Shown here: positions 21,955 through 32,400 of the stretch, piece by piece
Layout: the number at the start of each line of letters is the position of its first letter
Numbering within the stretch: position 1 is the stretch's first letter
Assembly (NCBI GenBank): GCA_963575745.1
Contig: CAUYUJ010000888.1
Coordinates: forward strand, 17,501 to 81,500
Reading direction: 5' to 3'
Origin: Prorocentrum cordatum
Lineage: Eukaryota > Sar > Dinophyceae > Prorocentrales > Prorocentraceae
DNA: 64,000 nucleotides
Notes under the pieces: generated by a model
Told to the model about the DNA's origin: nothing
Database searches by the model: none
What the model saw: only the letters and a program-made list of their open reading frames with translations
Program-made: the position numbers and the translations under genes

Positions 21955-22285
21955 TTATGAAGTTTTAGAATTGGCCACAGCTTCACAGATCGAGGACGGG
22001 TGGTTTTGAACATGTGGCTCTCGCCTTAGCGCTGCGCACATTCGGTTTTTAAATTTGCAAGAGCTTCATGGATTGAGGGCGGATCGTTTTCAAAATGTGG
22101 TTTTCGCTTTAGCGCAGCGCACATTCGTTTTGACAATTTGCAAGAGCTTCACGGATTGAGGGCGGGTGGTTTTCAAAATGTAGTTTTCGTTTCAGCGCGG
22201 CGCACATTCGTTTTGAACATTTGCAAGAGTTTCACGGATTGAGGGCGGATCGTTTTCAAAATGTGGCTGGCGCACATTATTTTTC
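21955..22285 (+). repeat. 83-bp tandem repeat, four units
   Basis: GCGCACATT recurs at 22034, 22117, 22200 and 22270 (spacings 83, 83, 70). The unit includes TTTGCAAGAGCTTCACGGAT, TGAGGGCGG, TTTTCAAAATGTGGTTTTCG and CTTTAGCGCAGC. A single related unit lies at 39385-39500. Confidence 0.8.
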
Positions 22286-23375
22286 CCCGACCTGGCAGAG
22301 GGGTTCCCGTTGTGTGTCCCCCTGGGGGGGTCTGGGGGTGGACCCCCCGGGACAGGGCCCCGGCCGCGCGCGGAACGCCCGCGGAAGCCGGCGGAAGACG
22401 GCCGCAATTCTGCAGACGCGCTTCCGGGAGGCACGGACGGCCCCAAGATGGTCCACAAGATGGTTCAAGAAGGCCTCGAGTGGCCGAAAGATCGGCCCAA
22501 GACTCCCAATGTGGCGTCCCGACGTCCCAAGAAGCCCACAAAAGACGCCCCGAGAGGCCCCCAAGAGGCTTTCCAGGAGAGCCCGAAACATAAAAGTCAT
22601 TGGTTTTCCCTAGGTTTTTGACGGGTTGGGGGGTTTTCGCATTTTCAGCTTCCCGCCACTCCAAGACGGCCCAAGGTATCCCAAAGAACGCCCCAAGACA
22701 GCCTCAGAGACCCCCAACAGAGCGCTCAGACAGACGTCTTCAAGATGGCCCAAGAGGCCTCCAAGACGGCCTCCCAAGTGTTCCAGGCACGCCCCAAGAG
22801 AGCCCCTGGAGCGGAGGCAGGGGCCGATTTTTCGGGTTCTCCGCCCCAGTGACCCCTCCAGAAGCCCCCAGAGACGCCCAATATGGCGTCCCGACGTCCA
22901 GGGAGCCCAAACTACGCCCCGAGAGGCCCCCAAAAGGCTTTTCAGGAGAGCCCGAAACGTAACAAATCTTTAGTTGTCCTTGAGTTTTGTAACGTTTTTT
23001 TGGTTTTCGCTTGTTTGGCTTCCCGCCACTCCAAGACGGCCCAAGAGATCCCAAAGAACGCCCCAAGACAACCTCAGAGACCCCCAACAGAGCGCTCAGA
23101 CAGCTCAAGACTTCCTCAAGACGACCCAAGAGGCCTCCAAGACGGCCTCCCAAGTGTTCCACGCACGCCCCAAGAGAGCCCCTGGAGCGGAGGCAGGGGT
23201 CGATTTTTCATGCTCTCCGCCCCAGTGGCCCCTCCAGAAGCCCCCAGAGACGCCCAATATGGCGTCCCGATGCCCCAGGGAATTCAAAAGACGCCCTGAG
23301 AGGCCCCCAAGACGCTTTCCAGGAGAGCCCGAAACATAACAAAGCATCGGTTGTCCTTAGGTTTTTTACCTAACA
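22286..23375 (+). repeat. CCAAGA-rich dispersed repeat with an internal 370-bp tandem duplication
   Basis: It starts TTTTTCCCCGACCTGGCAGA then GGGGTTCCCGTTGTGTG, a start shared with 35195 and 38187, and continues as degenerate CCAAGA(C/G)GGCC units. CTTCCCGCCACTCCAAGACG recurs at 22649 and 23019, giving a 370-bp period for the second half. Frames rich in Pro/Arg/Gln/Gly come from the repeat. Confidence 0.7.
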
Positions 23376-23489
23376 GCGAAGACTGATAGGTTTCTAGTGG
23401 TGTCAAAAGAGAGCAGCAGATGACTCCACAGGAGGGTCTGGGCGGCATCCGGGGAGCTGTGTCCGAACTCGTGTCCGAATTCGTTTTTC

Positions 23490-23935
23490 GCAAACAGTCA
23501 CACACTTCGTGTTCTTCGACCTCCCAGAACTCCATTCCCGGGCCACATTCTGAATGCCCGGAGCCAACTGTAGGCCATTTCGTGCTCTTCGGCTTCCCAG
23601 AACTCCATTCCCGGGCCACATTCTGAATGCCCGGAGCCAACTGTAGGCCACTTCGTGCTCTTCGACTTCCCAGAACTCCATTCGCGGGCCACATTTTGAA
23701 TGCCCGGAGCCAACTGTAGGCCACTTCGTGCTCTTGGATTTCCCAGAACACCATTCCCGGGCCACATTTTGAATGCCCGGAGCCCGGAGCCAACTGTAGG
23801 CCACTTCGTGGTCTTCGAGTTCCCAGAACTCCATTCCTGGGCATGATTTTGAATGCCCGGAGCCAACTGTAGGCCACTTCGTGTCTTCGAGTTCCCAGAA
23901 CTCCATTCCCGGGCCACATTTTGAATGCTGAGGCA
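23490..23935. repeat. 73-bp tandem repeat, six units
   Basis: TCCATTCCCGGGCCACATT-type sequence recurs about every 73 bases (23531, 23604, 23677, 23750, 23830, 23902). One unit is 80 bases through a local GCCCGGA duplication. The last unit runs directly into the GAGGCT array. Confidence 0.85.
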
Positions 23936-25097
23936 GGCTGATGCTGAGGCTGAGGCAGGCTGAGGCTGAGCAGCTGAGGCCCTCTGAAGGACTGAGGCTG
24001 AGGCTGAGGCTGGCTGAGGCTGAGGCTGAGCTGAGGCAGGCTGATGCTGAGGCTGAGGCTGAGGCTGAGGCTGAGGCTGAGGCTGAGGCTGAGGCTGAGG
24101 CTGAGGCCGAGGCTGAAGGCAGACTGAGGCTGAGGCTGAAGCAGGCTGAGGCTGAGGCTGAGGCAGGCTGAGGCTGAGGCTGAGGCAGGCTGAGGCAGGC
24201 TGAGGCTGAGGCTGAGGATGCAGGCTGAGGCTGAGGCAGGCTGAGGCTGAGGCTGAGGCTGATGAGGCTGAAGCAGGCTGAGGCTGAGGCTGAGGCTGAG
24301 CTGAGCTGAGGCAGGCTGAGGCTGAGCAGGCTGAGGCTGAGCTGAGGCAGCTGAGGCTGAGGCTGAGCTGAGGCCAGCAGCTGAGCTGAGCTGAGGCAGG
24401 CTGAGCTGCTGAGGCTAGCAGGCTGAGGCTGAGGCTGAGGCGCAGGCTGAGGAGGCTGAGGCTGATGAAGGGAGGCTGGCAGGCTGAGGAGTGAGGCTGA
24501 GGCTGAGCAGGCTGCTGAGGCTGAGGCAGGCTGAGGCTGAGGCAGCTGCTGAGGCTGAGGCTGAGCTGAGAGCTGAGGCAGGCTGAGGCTGAGGGCTGAG
24601 GCTGAGGCTGAGGCTGGCTGAGGCTGAAGGCTGAGGCTGAAGCAGGCTGAGGCTGAGGCTGAGGCTGAGGCAGGCTGAGGCTGAGGCTGAGGCAGGCTGA
24701 GGCTGAGGCTGAGGCAGGCTGAGGCTGAGGCTGAGGCTGAGGCTGAGGCTGAGGCAGGCTGAGGCTGAGGCTGAGGCTGAGGCTGAGGCTGAGGCTGAGG
24801 CTGAGGCTGATGCAGGCTGAGGCTGAGGCAGGCTGAGGCTGAGGTTGAGAGGCTGAGGCTGAGGCAGGCTGAGGCTGAGGCTGAGCAGGCTGAGGCTGAG
24901 GCTGATGCTGAGCTCAGCTGAGGCTGAGGCTGAGGCTGATGCTGAGGCAGGCAGGCTGAGGCTGAGGCAGGCTGAGGCTGAGGCCGAGGCTGAAGGCAGA
25001 CTGAGGCTGAGGCTGAAGCAGGCTGAGGCTGAGGCTGAGGCAGGCTGAGGCTGAGGCAGGCTGAGGCTGAGGCTGAGGCAGGCTGAGGCTGAGGCTG
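23932..25097. repeat. (GAGGCT)n hexanucleotide array
   Basis: Nearly 1.2 kb of GAGGCT/GAGGCA/GAGCT units with many phase changes. Frames over it encode Leu/Ser- or Glu/Ala-rich repeats and are not genes. Confidence 0.95.
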
Positions 25098-25399
25098 TGA
25101 CTGCGACTGCCGTTGCCGCTGCGACTGTCATCGCGAATGCGACTACGACTGCGAGAACAGCAGAATTCTACAACTGGGTTTTCATTTGAATCTTAAGAAT
25201 GCTTCCAGATATGCTCCTGCACATCGCTGTTAGGTTGCTTTGCCGGGGTAATGAGAGTTTTCGCCTGTTCGGCTTCCCGCGCAAGAACGGTCGATCGTGG
25301 GCGCGCGCAGGAGACATGGCGCCGTATCTATTCGTATCCATGTTTGGTGGGCATGGTTCCAGCGATGGGCGCCATATTGAGCCGTATCTAAAAGTATAT

Positions 25400-25560
25400 A
25401 AACATAGCCATTCGTATCGAAAAATGATCCCGTATCTAAAATTCAGAAGAAGGCATACCTCCCGTTTCTAAACACATAAGAAATTGTATCTAAACGTATC
25501 CATGTTTGAAACATATATGTTCGTATCTATTGGTTGTACGAAAACGTTGTCAAACACATA
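25400..25560. repeat. AT-rich short repeat (CGTATCTAAA)
   Basis: GTATCTAAA / CGTATCCATG-like words recur at irregular intervals of about 15-30 bases in an AT-richer patch. Confidence 0.45.
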
Positions 25561-25689
25561 TGATTCAGGGAGGAATTTTAAATACCATGCGGTCCTTCCG
25601 AATGCAGCTGCCGCTGGGGAAATGAGCAACCAAAACAGATGTTTGGATGTGTCTTCCAGGAAATTGGAAGTGGCTCAGAAAGCCGGCGT

Positions 25690-25746
25690 GCCTTTGTTGT
25701 TGTTGTTGTTGTTGTTGTCGTCGTTGTTGTTGTTGTTGTTGTTGTC
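25690..25746. repeat. (GTT)n microsatellite
   Basis: GTT trinucleotides with two GTC interruptions. Confidence 0.9.
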
Positions 25747-25766
25747 GATTGTTTTGATTTCCACTG

Positions 25767-25836
25767 GTCTGAGGGCATGAAGAGATAAAGGAGACCGATC
25801 AGGAGGAGTCTTGCTTCCCCCGAGGAGGAAGGAAGC
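25767..25836 (+). repeat. Short dispersed repeat (relative at 33762-33832)
   Basis: CTGAGGGCAT, then purine-rich sequence, then TTGCTTCCCCCGAGGAGGAA. The same order occurs at 33762-33832, so the LINE and the pentamer element lie between two related sequences. Confidence 0.55.
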
Positions 25837-25952
25837 ACCATAACATGGCGTCATTGCTGCAAGGTCACGCGCAGTGTCTGGGACCTTGCGGCCGCAAGGC
25901 GGAAGGGCCCCTTCTGCCATGTGGCCGCAAGGGTGGATGCCCCTTTCTCGAT

Positions 25953-26127
25953 CCTCCTCCTCCTCCTCCTCCTCCTCCTCCTCCTCCTCCTCCTCCTCCT
26001 CTCCTCCTCCTCCTCCTCCTCTCTCCGCCTCCTCTCCCTCCGCCTCATCTTCCTCGCCTCCTCCTCCTCCTCCTCCTCCTCCTCCTCCTCCCTCCTCCTC
26101 CTCCTCCTCCTCCTCCTCCTCCTCCTC
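25953..26127. repeat. (CCT)n microsatellite at the 5' side of the LINE
   Basis: About 175 bases of CCT, ending immediately before the presumed LINE 5' end (AAGCCCTTCTGGCCCAGG). A second CCT run follows the LINE at 32788. Confidence 0.95.
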
Positions 26128-26251
26128 AAGCCCTTCTGGCCCAGGCATTTGTGCTGTGTGCCAGGAACACCGTCTGCTGTACCAATTTTTTGTGCTGGCT
26201 TGAGCGCCTCAGCCCGCTGAGGTGAAAGGACGGTACCATCACGAATCAGCC

Positions 26252-27487
26252 ATGGTTCCTCCGCCTCCGCCGCCTGCGGTTCCTGGCGCTGCTTGGGACG
26301 CTCGTCGCGTCCGCTTCGCCGACGGGACTTCCCCAGGCCTCGGCAAAGGCGGGGGGATTGGAGTCAAGGGCGGCAAGGGCGGCATCCCCAGTGCAGTCGG
26401 AGACGGCTCATGGGGCACCTACGGCCGCTGGACCTGCGTCGCCTGCGGCTGCCGCAAGAATCGCCCGTCCTGGTGGTTCTGCAAGCATTGCAAGGCTAGC
26501 CGCAGCGAGGTCGACATCGCCGAGCCCCCTTCTCCGCAGGGACAATGGCAAGCTGGCGCACCTCCACGGCTTCCTCTTCGGTCTGGACCTCAGTTCTCGT
26601 TGGGGCCTGTGTCTGGGCCCCTGCAGGGACAACCAGGCGAAGGCATGTCCAAGGGTGCGCCCGCAACCACGTCCGACCTGGAGAAGCTGGTCACCATGCT
26701 GGAGCAAGTGGGCGACTCCGACGCTGCCGCTCGCCATCGTGCTGTTCTCGAGCAGCGCAAGGCGCAGGAGGCCCCCGTCGTACCGCTTTCACAGAAGGTA
26801 TCCAGAGCATTCGGCGAACTACGTACTCTACGGGAGAAAACGGACAAAGCATGCAATGTGTATGACAAGTTGGTGGATGATTTGGCAAGGCAGAAGGACA
26901 ATATTCGGGAGCTCACCACCGAGCTCACGACTGCCGAGGCCACTCACACCAAGCTGGTCCAGGAGCTCCACGCTCAAGTGTCTTCTGCACCTGTGCTGCT
27001 GGACATTTCTTCTATCTTGGATGGCAAAGCTGAGGACATTCCTATCAGTATCGATAGCTTGCTCAAGCCCCAGTCGGATTACAAGCTGGAGCCTGAGGAG
27101 GTGGAAGAGGCTGAAAAAAGAGCCACGCAGCTCAAGGGCGATCTCCAGACAGCTGTGCGGGCTCTTTTCGGCGAGGCCATGCAAAAAGTCAAACAATTTC
27201 AACAAGATCAGTCGGAGTTGTTCAAGCGGTCCGAGGCCAAGCGCAGGCGCACTGAGGAGGAGGAGGGGGCCCAGGCCAAGGGCGGAGATGGCGAAGCGGC
27301 TACTGCAACGGTGGCCCCACCATGCTCGGCTACGGCATCTGCGGCCCCTGCTCCTCCTGCTGCCGCTGAGCAACCTCCAGGTGGAGCGCATGGAGATGAA
27401 GGAGTACGGGAACGCGCAGCTCGGATCCTTCAAGAGCCCCTGCCTTCTGCGCTCTCGAAGGCGGAGGACACCCCATCGACTCTTTGA
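26252..27487 (+). CDS. LINE ORF1 protein (zinc finger and coiled coil)
   Basis: A 411-aa protein presumed to bind the element RNA. The ATG at 26252 follows a GTG-initiated extension and is the first in-frame ATG. After a Pro-rich start and a Gly/Lys-rich stretch comes a four-cysteine finger, WTCVACGCRKNRPSWWFCKHC (about residues 60-80), with CX2C-X11-CX2C spacing. That resembles RanBP2-type or similar RNA-binding fingers. Residues of about 180-240 (REKTDKACNVYDKLVDDLA onward) look like a coiled coil suited to multimerisation. Two further charged helices follow, then a basic KRRRTEEEE segment and an Ala/Pro-rich tail. The stop is TGA at 27485, and the frame stays open beyond it into ORF2. ORF1 identity is inferred from position and composition; the finger is seen directly. 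Confidence 0.75.
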   Translation: MVPPPPPPAVPGAAWDARRVRFADGTSPGLGKGGGIGVKGGKGGIPSAVGDGSWGTYGRWTCVACGCRKNRPSWWFCKHCKASRSEVDIAEPPSPQGQWQAGAPPRLPLRSGPQFSLGPVSGPLQGQPGEGMSKGAPATTSDLEKLVTMLEQVGDSDAAARHRAVLEQRKAQEAPVVPLSQKVSRAFGELRTLREKTDKACNVYDKLVDDLARQKDNIRELTTELTTAEATHTKLVQELHAQVSSAPVLLDISSILDGKAEDIPISIDSLLKPQSDYKLEPEEVEEAEKRATQLKGDLQTAVRALFGEAMQKVKQFQQDQSELFKRSEAKRRRTEEEEGAQAKGGDGEAATATVAPPCSATASAAPAPPAAAEQPPGGAHGDEGVRERAARILQEPLPSALSKAEDTPSTL

Positions 27488-27502
27488 CGACCACCTCTTC
27501 GA

Positions 27503-29329
27503 GTGAGCCCTTCTGAGCCCTTTCGCAAGGGGAGGCCTGCACCGCCTCGCTCTTCTGTGCCAGGTGGGCCAAGTTTTTGTGCCCCATTGAAGTTTCAGCC
27601 TCCAGTGGATCTTGGGGTGAGCTTCGGTGGCCCAGGGGCTGCCCACGGGGAACACACCACCTGGCCCCAGGCCTCCCCCTATTGTGAGCCTCCTGCTGTG
27701 CCCATTAGAGCGGCCCGTGCTGGCCGTTCCAGTAGGAGAGGGCTGTTTGCGGCGGTGAAAGACACCCTTGCTAGGTGCCAGGGGATCTTTCGCCAAGGTT
27801 TTGAACTTTTTGATAGCTCCCTTGGAGCCGACCCCGCCCCTCTGATTATCTCGTCGGGAACTCTTCGGACCCTGCGAGAGCCCCTCTCGGGAGCCTGGGA
27901 TAAGCTCATCCAAGGGGTCAGAGTTGTTTCTAAGTTTTTAACTGCTCAGGAAGCTTGCGTTTCTGCTCCCGCCATGGAATTGTCTGTTTGCGCGTCTAGG
28001 GTGAGGGGCCTCACGGGCCCTCGGCAGCCTCATGGTGGTAAGCACTCTGGGACCCCCCTCCTCGAGCCCATGGATCCTGATCAGTTCCCCGTCGACGCTT
28101 TCCAGCCCGTCGTGGAAACCTGCAACGTCTCTGGGTGGGGCTCTGCACAGCGCTGGTTGCAGCGGACGCCTGCACACATCGTGCTGCTGCAAGAGCACCA
28201 CGTCTTTGACGACCAGCTCGCCTCAGCATCCTCTTGGAGCCTAAGACATGGATGGAAGTCACTGTTCTTGCCTGCTGACAAAGGACCACACGGAGGGCCC
28301 TCCGCTGGCGTTGCCATCTTTGTTCGTTCTGGTCTTGGCCTCCACGCACTGCAGAGTGGCATGGAGGTTGCCAAGCACCGTGCTATTGCGGGAGTGGTCG
28401 ACCTCCCCGACGGCACGCAGATTCTGTGCGTGTCCCTCTATCTTAGAGATTGTGAAGATTTATCGGATGAGAACCTGGACCTCCTCTCTCGGACAGGCTC
28501 GATGATTGGCTCCATGGGGTACCCAGTCATCATAGGAGGGGACTTCAACATGATCCCGTCGGTCGTCGTTCAGTCGCACCTCGGGGACTCGCTTGGGCAG
28601 TGGATGATACCAGGTGACACCACTTGCGAGTCGGTCGCGGGTCCTAAGGTGCATGACTATTTCTTTGTTTCGCCTGGGCTCAGCAAAGGGGTTGCTAGGG
28701 TGTCGGTGCGGCAGGACAGTGATTTATCCCCCCACTCGCCTGTGCACTTGACCCTCCACCCCCTCCTGAGTAAGTTGCAAGCCCTTAGCTTTCGTAACCC
28801 CCCTAAGCTGCCCTCCTCTCCGCTCCCCCCCGTCTGCAAACTGGACCCCTTCCCCGCTGTGCGCCCTGCCGTTGTCCGCGTGCTGGACGAAGCTCGAAAT
28901 GCGGTGGACAGGGGGGATTTCGACGCCATCCAGGATTCGGCTGACCAGTTGTATCGGCTTTGGGCGGACCAGGCCGAGGGTGAAGTGGCGATGGCCACTG
29001 GCACCAAGCTCCCCTTCCGTGGGTCCCGAGGGAAGGCCCCTGCCCTCAGATGGAAGAGCATCCTGGCCCCCGACACCCAGAGCCCTAAGCAGCCCGTCTT
29101 GTTTGCTCATAGGTGGCTTAATTCTCAGGCGCTGAGGCTCGGGCTCCACTGGGAGGCTAGTGATCGCGCTGGTGTTGCGTCTGTGCTTCATGTTCTGCGC
29201 ACCCCAGTCGGGGCCATAGCCAGCGGCCTGGATGCCAGCCCCCGCCTGCCCCCGCACCTCGTCGAGGTCGGGGGCGTCATGCTCGATGCGCTGGAGGTGG
29301 ACGAGCAGACATCCCATCAGGGGGTTTAA
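27503..29329 (+). CDS. LINE ORF2, N-terminal part with AP endonuclease domain
   Basis: This part would nick the target DNA to prime reverse transcription. Endonuclease/exonuclease/phosphatase motifs can be read in order: CNVSGWG (near 28119), the catalytic-Glu motif LLQEHHV (28184), GGDFNMI (28537), the HDYFFVS motif in place of the usual IDYF (28651) and SPHSPVHLTL (28731). The frame is open right after the ORF1 stop (27487), but the first ATG in it is at 27974. ORF2 is therefore probably made as a fusion or by read-through rather than from its own ATG. The frame stops at a TAA (29327-29329), and coding-like sequence continues in the same frame, so this stop is probably a disabling mutation. 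I used 27503 (GTG) as the nominal left limit. Confidence 0.75.
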   Translation: MSPSEPFRKGRPAPPRSSVPGGPSFCAPLKFQPPVDLGVSFGGPGAAHGEHTTWPQASPYCEPPAVPIRAARAGRSSRRGLFAAVKDTLARCQGIFRQGFELFDSSLGADPAPLIISSGTLRTLREPLSGAWDKLIQGVRVVSKFLTAQEACVSAPAMELSVCASRVRGLTGPRQPHGGKHSGTPLLEPMDPDQFPVDAFQPVVETCNVSGWGSAQRWLQRTPAHIVLLQEHHVFDDQLASASSWSLRHGWKSLFLPADKGPHGGPSAGVAIFVRSGLGLHALQSGMEVAKHRAIAGVVDLPDGTQILCVSLYLRDCEDLSDENLDLLSRTGSMIGSMGYPVIIGGDFNMIPSVVVQSHLGDSLGQWMIPGDTTCESVAGPKVHDYFFVSPGLSKGVARVSVRQDSDLSPHSPVHLTLHPLLSKLQALSFRNPPKLPSSPLPPVCKLDPFPAVRPAVVRVLDEARNAVDRGDFDAIQDSADQLYRLWADQAEGEVAMATGTKLPFRGSRGKAPALRWKSILAPDTQSPKQPVLFAHRWLNSQALRLGLHWEASDRAGVASVLHVLRTPVGAIASGLDASPRLPPHLVEVGGVMLDALEVDEQTSHQGV

Positions 29330-29440
29330 CTGAAACGTCGACGTCTTGATGTCGCTCCTGGAGATGCGGCAGACCCAGGAGCGCGCTGTGCTGTCATTTC
29401 TCGTGATTTTGTCGGCTGGCGCAATACGTTTAATGACCGC

Positions 29441-32400
29441 ATGCAGGAAGTCGAGAGCGACGCCAGGAAGGCGGCCTCGGCTGAATGGAGAGACTGGCTG
29501 TTAGAGAAGGCGGATCAAGGGGCGAGGAAGATACATATGGTCTCGAAGGGGGCCACCCCCTGGAGGCCTACCACCACCTTGGCCAGTGACGGTGCTGTGA
29601 TTGCTGACCCCTTGTCCCTCCTTCGTGCCGAGAGCCAGCGATTCTCGAGCCTCTGGGGGAAAGGAAAGGCCCGCCCGTGGCTCCCCAAGGGTGGCTTGTC
29701 CCCTGCCTTGCCCGAGTTTAGGCCCGAAGATATCCGTGCGGTCTCCAAAGGGTTTCGCGAACGCACGGCTGTTTCGGTTGATGGATTTCATATGAAGCAT
29801 TTCGCGATGATGTCTGATGCCACTCTCAACCTCCTGTGCGACATCTTAGGATTGATGGAGAGGTCGGCCGTCATCCCTATGCAAATCTCCATCATCATCA
29901 TGTCTTTGATTGCGAAACCGTCATCGGGGTCCCGTCCTATCGACATCTTCTGCAGCGTGTTTAGAGTCCATGGCAAGTTTCGCCGAAGTCTTGCCGATGA
30001 GTGGGAAGCTAGATTTTCGAGAGAGCATGTTTGTGCTGGCCCGTTTGAAGGTGCGCAGGACGTCGTCTGGCGCCAAGCCTGCCATGCCGAGGCCAACACC
30101 ACTCAAGGGAAGGAATGTGCCACTCTGTTAACTGACTTGTATAAGTACGACGAGACCCTGGATCTCCAGGTCCTGGCTCTCCGTGCCCACCAAGTTGGTT
30201 TCCCTGTTGGTATCTCGTACCTGTGCATTGCCATGTATTCCCAGGCCAGGTTCCTTTCCTTGGGAGGATTTGTGGATGGGCCCTATTGGGCCCTGGCGGG
30301 TGTGGTGGCGGGGTGCTCCCTTGCCACTACCTTCATCAGGGCTAATGCTATTCAAGATTTGGACGCCCTCCGCCTCCCTCAGGCCGTCCAGTTCAAACTC
30401 TACATCGACGATGGAGGCCTGTCTGCCACGGGGTCCTTTAAACAAGTTTTAAAGCGGCTACCTCAGGCCGCGGCTGACTTGCACGACGCCCTCGTCCACG
30501 GTGTGGGCGCTGTCATCAGTAAGGAAAAGATGTCCTTAGTCTGTTCCTCGCGCCCCTTAGGCAAAGCCATCTCTCGGGCTCTCGGAGGCCTTGCGGGGCC
30601 TATCCTGGACTCCGATTCGGCGACCAACCTGGGAGTTGACTTTTGCGCTGGTAGACCGTCCAGGGTTCGAGGGAGGAACTCCAAGGCTAAGGAAAGGATT
30701 AGGAAGGCGAAAGATAGGACGGCTCGTTTGGTTCGAATGAGACCCACCATTTCGGGCAAGCGTTGCCGCAATGTTTTCGTCGCGGGTCCTCTCCCTGGGG
30801 CCGTGTATGGGTGCGAGATCTCTGGGGTCACGGACCACGAGCTCCTCTCCCTCAGGCAGTTGGTTGGGAAGGCCCGGAAGCCCAGTGCTGGAGGTCGGTC
30901 GCTCACCGCGCTCATGTTGTGCCACGATGACCCGCCGCGGGTCGCCGCCATCGCTCCTATTTACCGCTGGGCCAAAGAGATTTGGACCACCCACCATCGG
31001 CTTTACCCCCACGCCCTCTCGTTCGCCACGCTTCGTTCGGCTTGGAATGCTGCGGTTTCGAGGCCCTCGGGCCTCTGGAGAAGTGTCGCGGGCCCGATCA
31101 GTGCGATGAGGAAGTCTCTTGAGCGTGTTTCGTGGTCCACGCCTTCCTTCACGGTGCTCCGTGATGGGAAAGGTTTCGATATTCACTTGACCCAGGTCTC
31201 GCCCGCGATGGTCAGACCGCTGCTTGGGAGAGCGGTGCGACGTACCCTCGAGTGGGACCTGGGAGCTAGGCACAATCTTGGTAGGGTCTGCACTGATGGG
31301 ATCCTCAGTCTCCTCACCTCTCGGAAGTTTACGGCGTTCCAAAAAGGCTGTGTCCGCTCTCTCTTCTGCAATGCCACCTACACCAGGGTTAAGGCCAGAT
31401 CCCTGGGGTATGTTATCGACACCACCTGTTCTCTTTGTGGAGACGGGGACGACACGATCCGTCACCGTCTCTGGCGCTGCTCTGCCTGTGATGAACTTAG
31501 GACGGAGCTGATTCCAGCTAAGGTGCGAGAGTGGGCAGGCCAAGCGGACGACACCCTGGCTTGCTACGGCCTCTTCCCCCACCCAGCTGAGGCCTTCCCC
31601 CAGCCGTCGTTCGAGGAGGGGGTCATCACGGAGATTTGCGAGGGGTACGAGCATTTGGTTTTCGAACAGGACTTCGCTGGTCAGATGTTTGTGGACGGTT
31701 CTTGCCGACGGCACCCTGTGGGCGAGCTTTCTCGTGTTGGATGGGCCGTCTCGTTGCTCGATCCTTCCAACATGCAGGAGATGATCAGGATTCGGGGCCC
31801 TGTGTGGCCTCCCTACCCCCAGACCCCCCAGAGTGCTGAATACCACGCTTTTTGTGCTGCAGCTAGGTTTGTTGCCAACCCATCTACCATACATTCTGAT
31901 TGTCAGAATGTTGTGGAATATGCTAGTTTAGATTGGGTGAAACAGACCAGCCACAAACGCCTGTACTCGGGGTGCGCCCAGTTCGTGCGTGAGAATTTAC
32001 CAGTCATCACTACGTGCAAGGTGAAGGCTCATCAAAGAGTAGACGAGGCGGCCGATGGCCGAGACCGTTTCCTCCGCATTGGTAATAATTATGTGGATGC
32101 CGCAGCCAAAGTCGCTGCGGCTTCCCACCCGCAGCCCAGCAGGGAGCAGGTGGAGGAGGTTGATCGGCAATATGCAGTCGCGCGAGCTGTGGGAGTGTTG
32201 GCGGCAAAGCTCCTCCCGATATGGCCGCCTCTCGAGATTGGTCCTGGTGTCGTCCGTGAGGTCGTGTGTCGTGAGAGCGGCGCTGGCCTTGGGACAGCTG
32301 CTGCCACCCCGCACGCCTGGCAGCAGATTGGAGCTTTCTGGAGATGTACTGTGTGTTTGTCAGCTTCTCGCGGGGTTAGGGCCCCGCCGCAGGAACATGG

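Noticed and set aside
23284-23919. Minus-strand ORFs of 139-211 aa with repeated EFWEVEEHEVAYSWLRAF-type peptides
   Set aside because: They arise from the 73-bp tandem repeat, and a different frame is used in each unit.
26828-27913. Minus-strand ORF of 361 aa opposite the LINE
   Set aside because: It is the antisense shadow of a coding frame with clear ORF1/ORF2 motifs on the plus strand. The same applies to minus-strand frames at 30557-31894 and 45543-46247.
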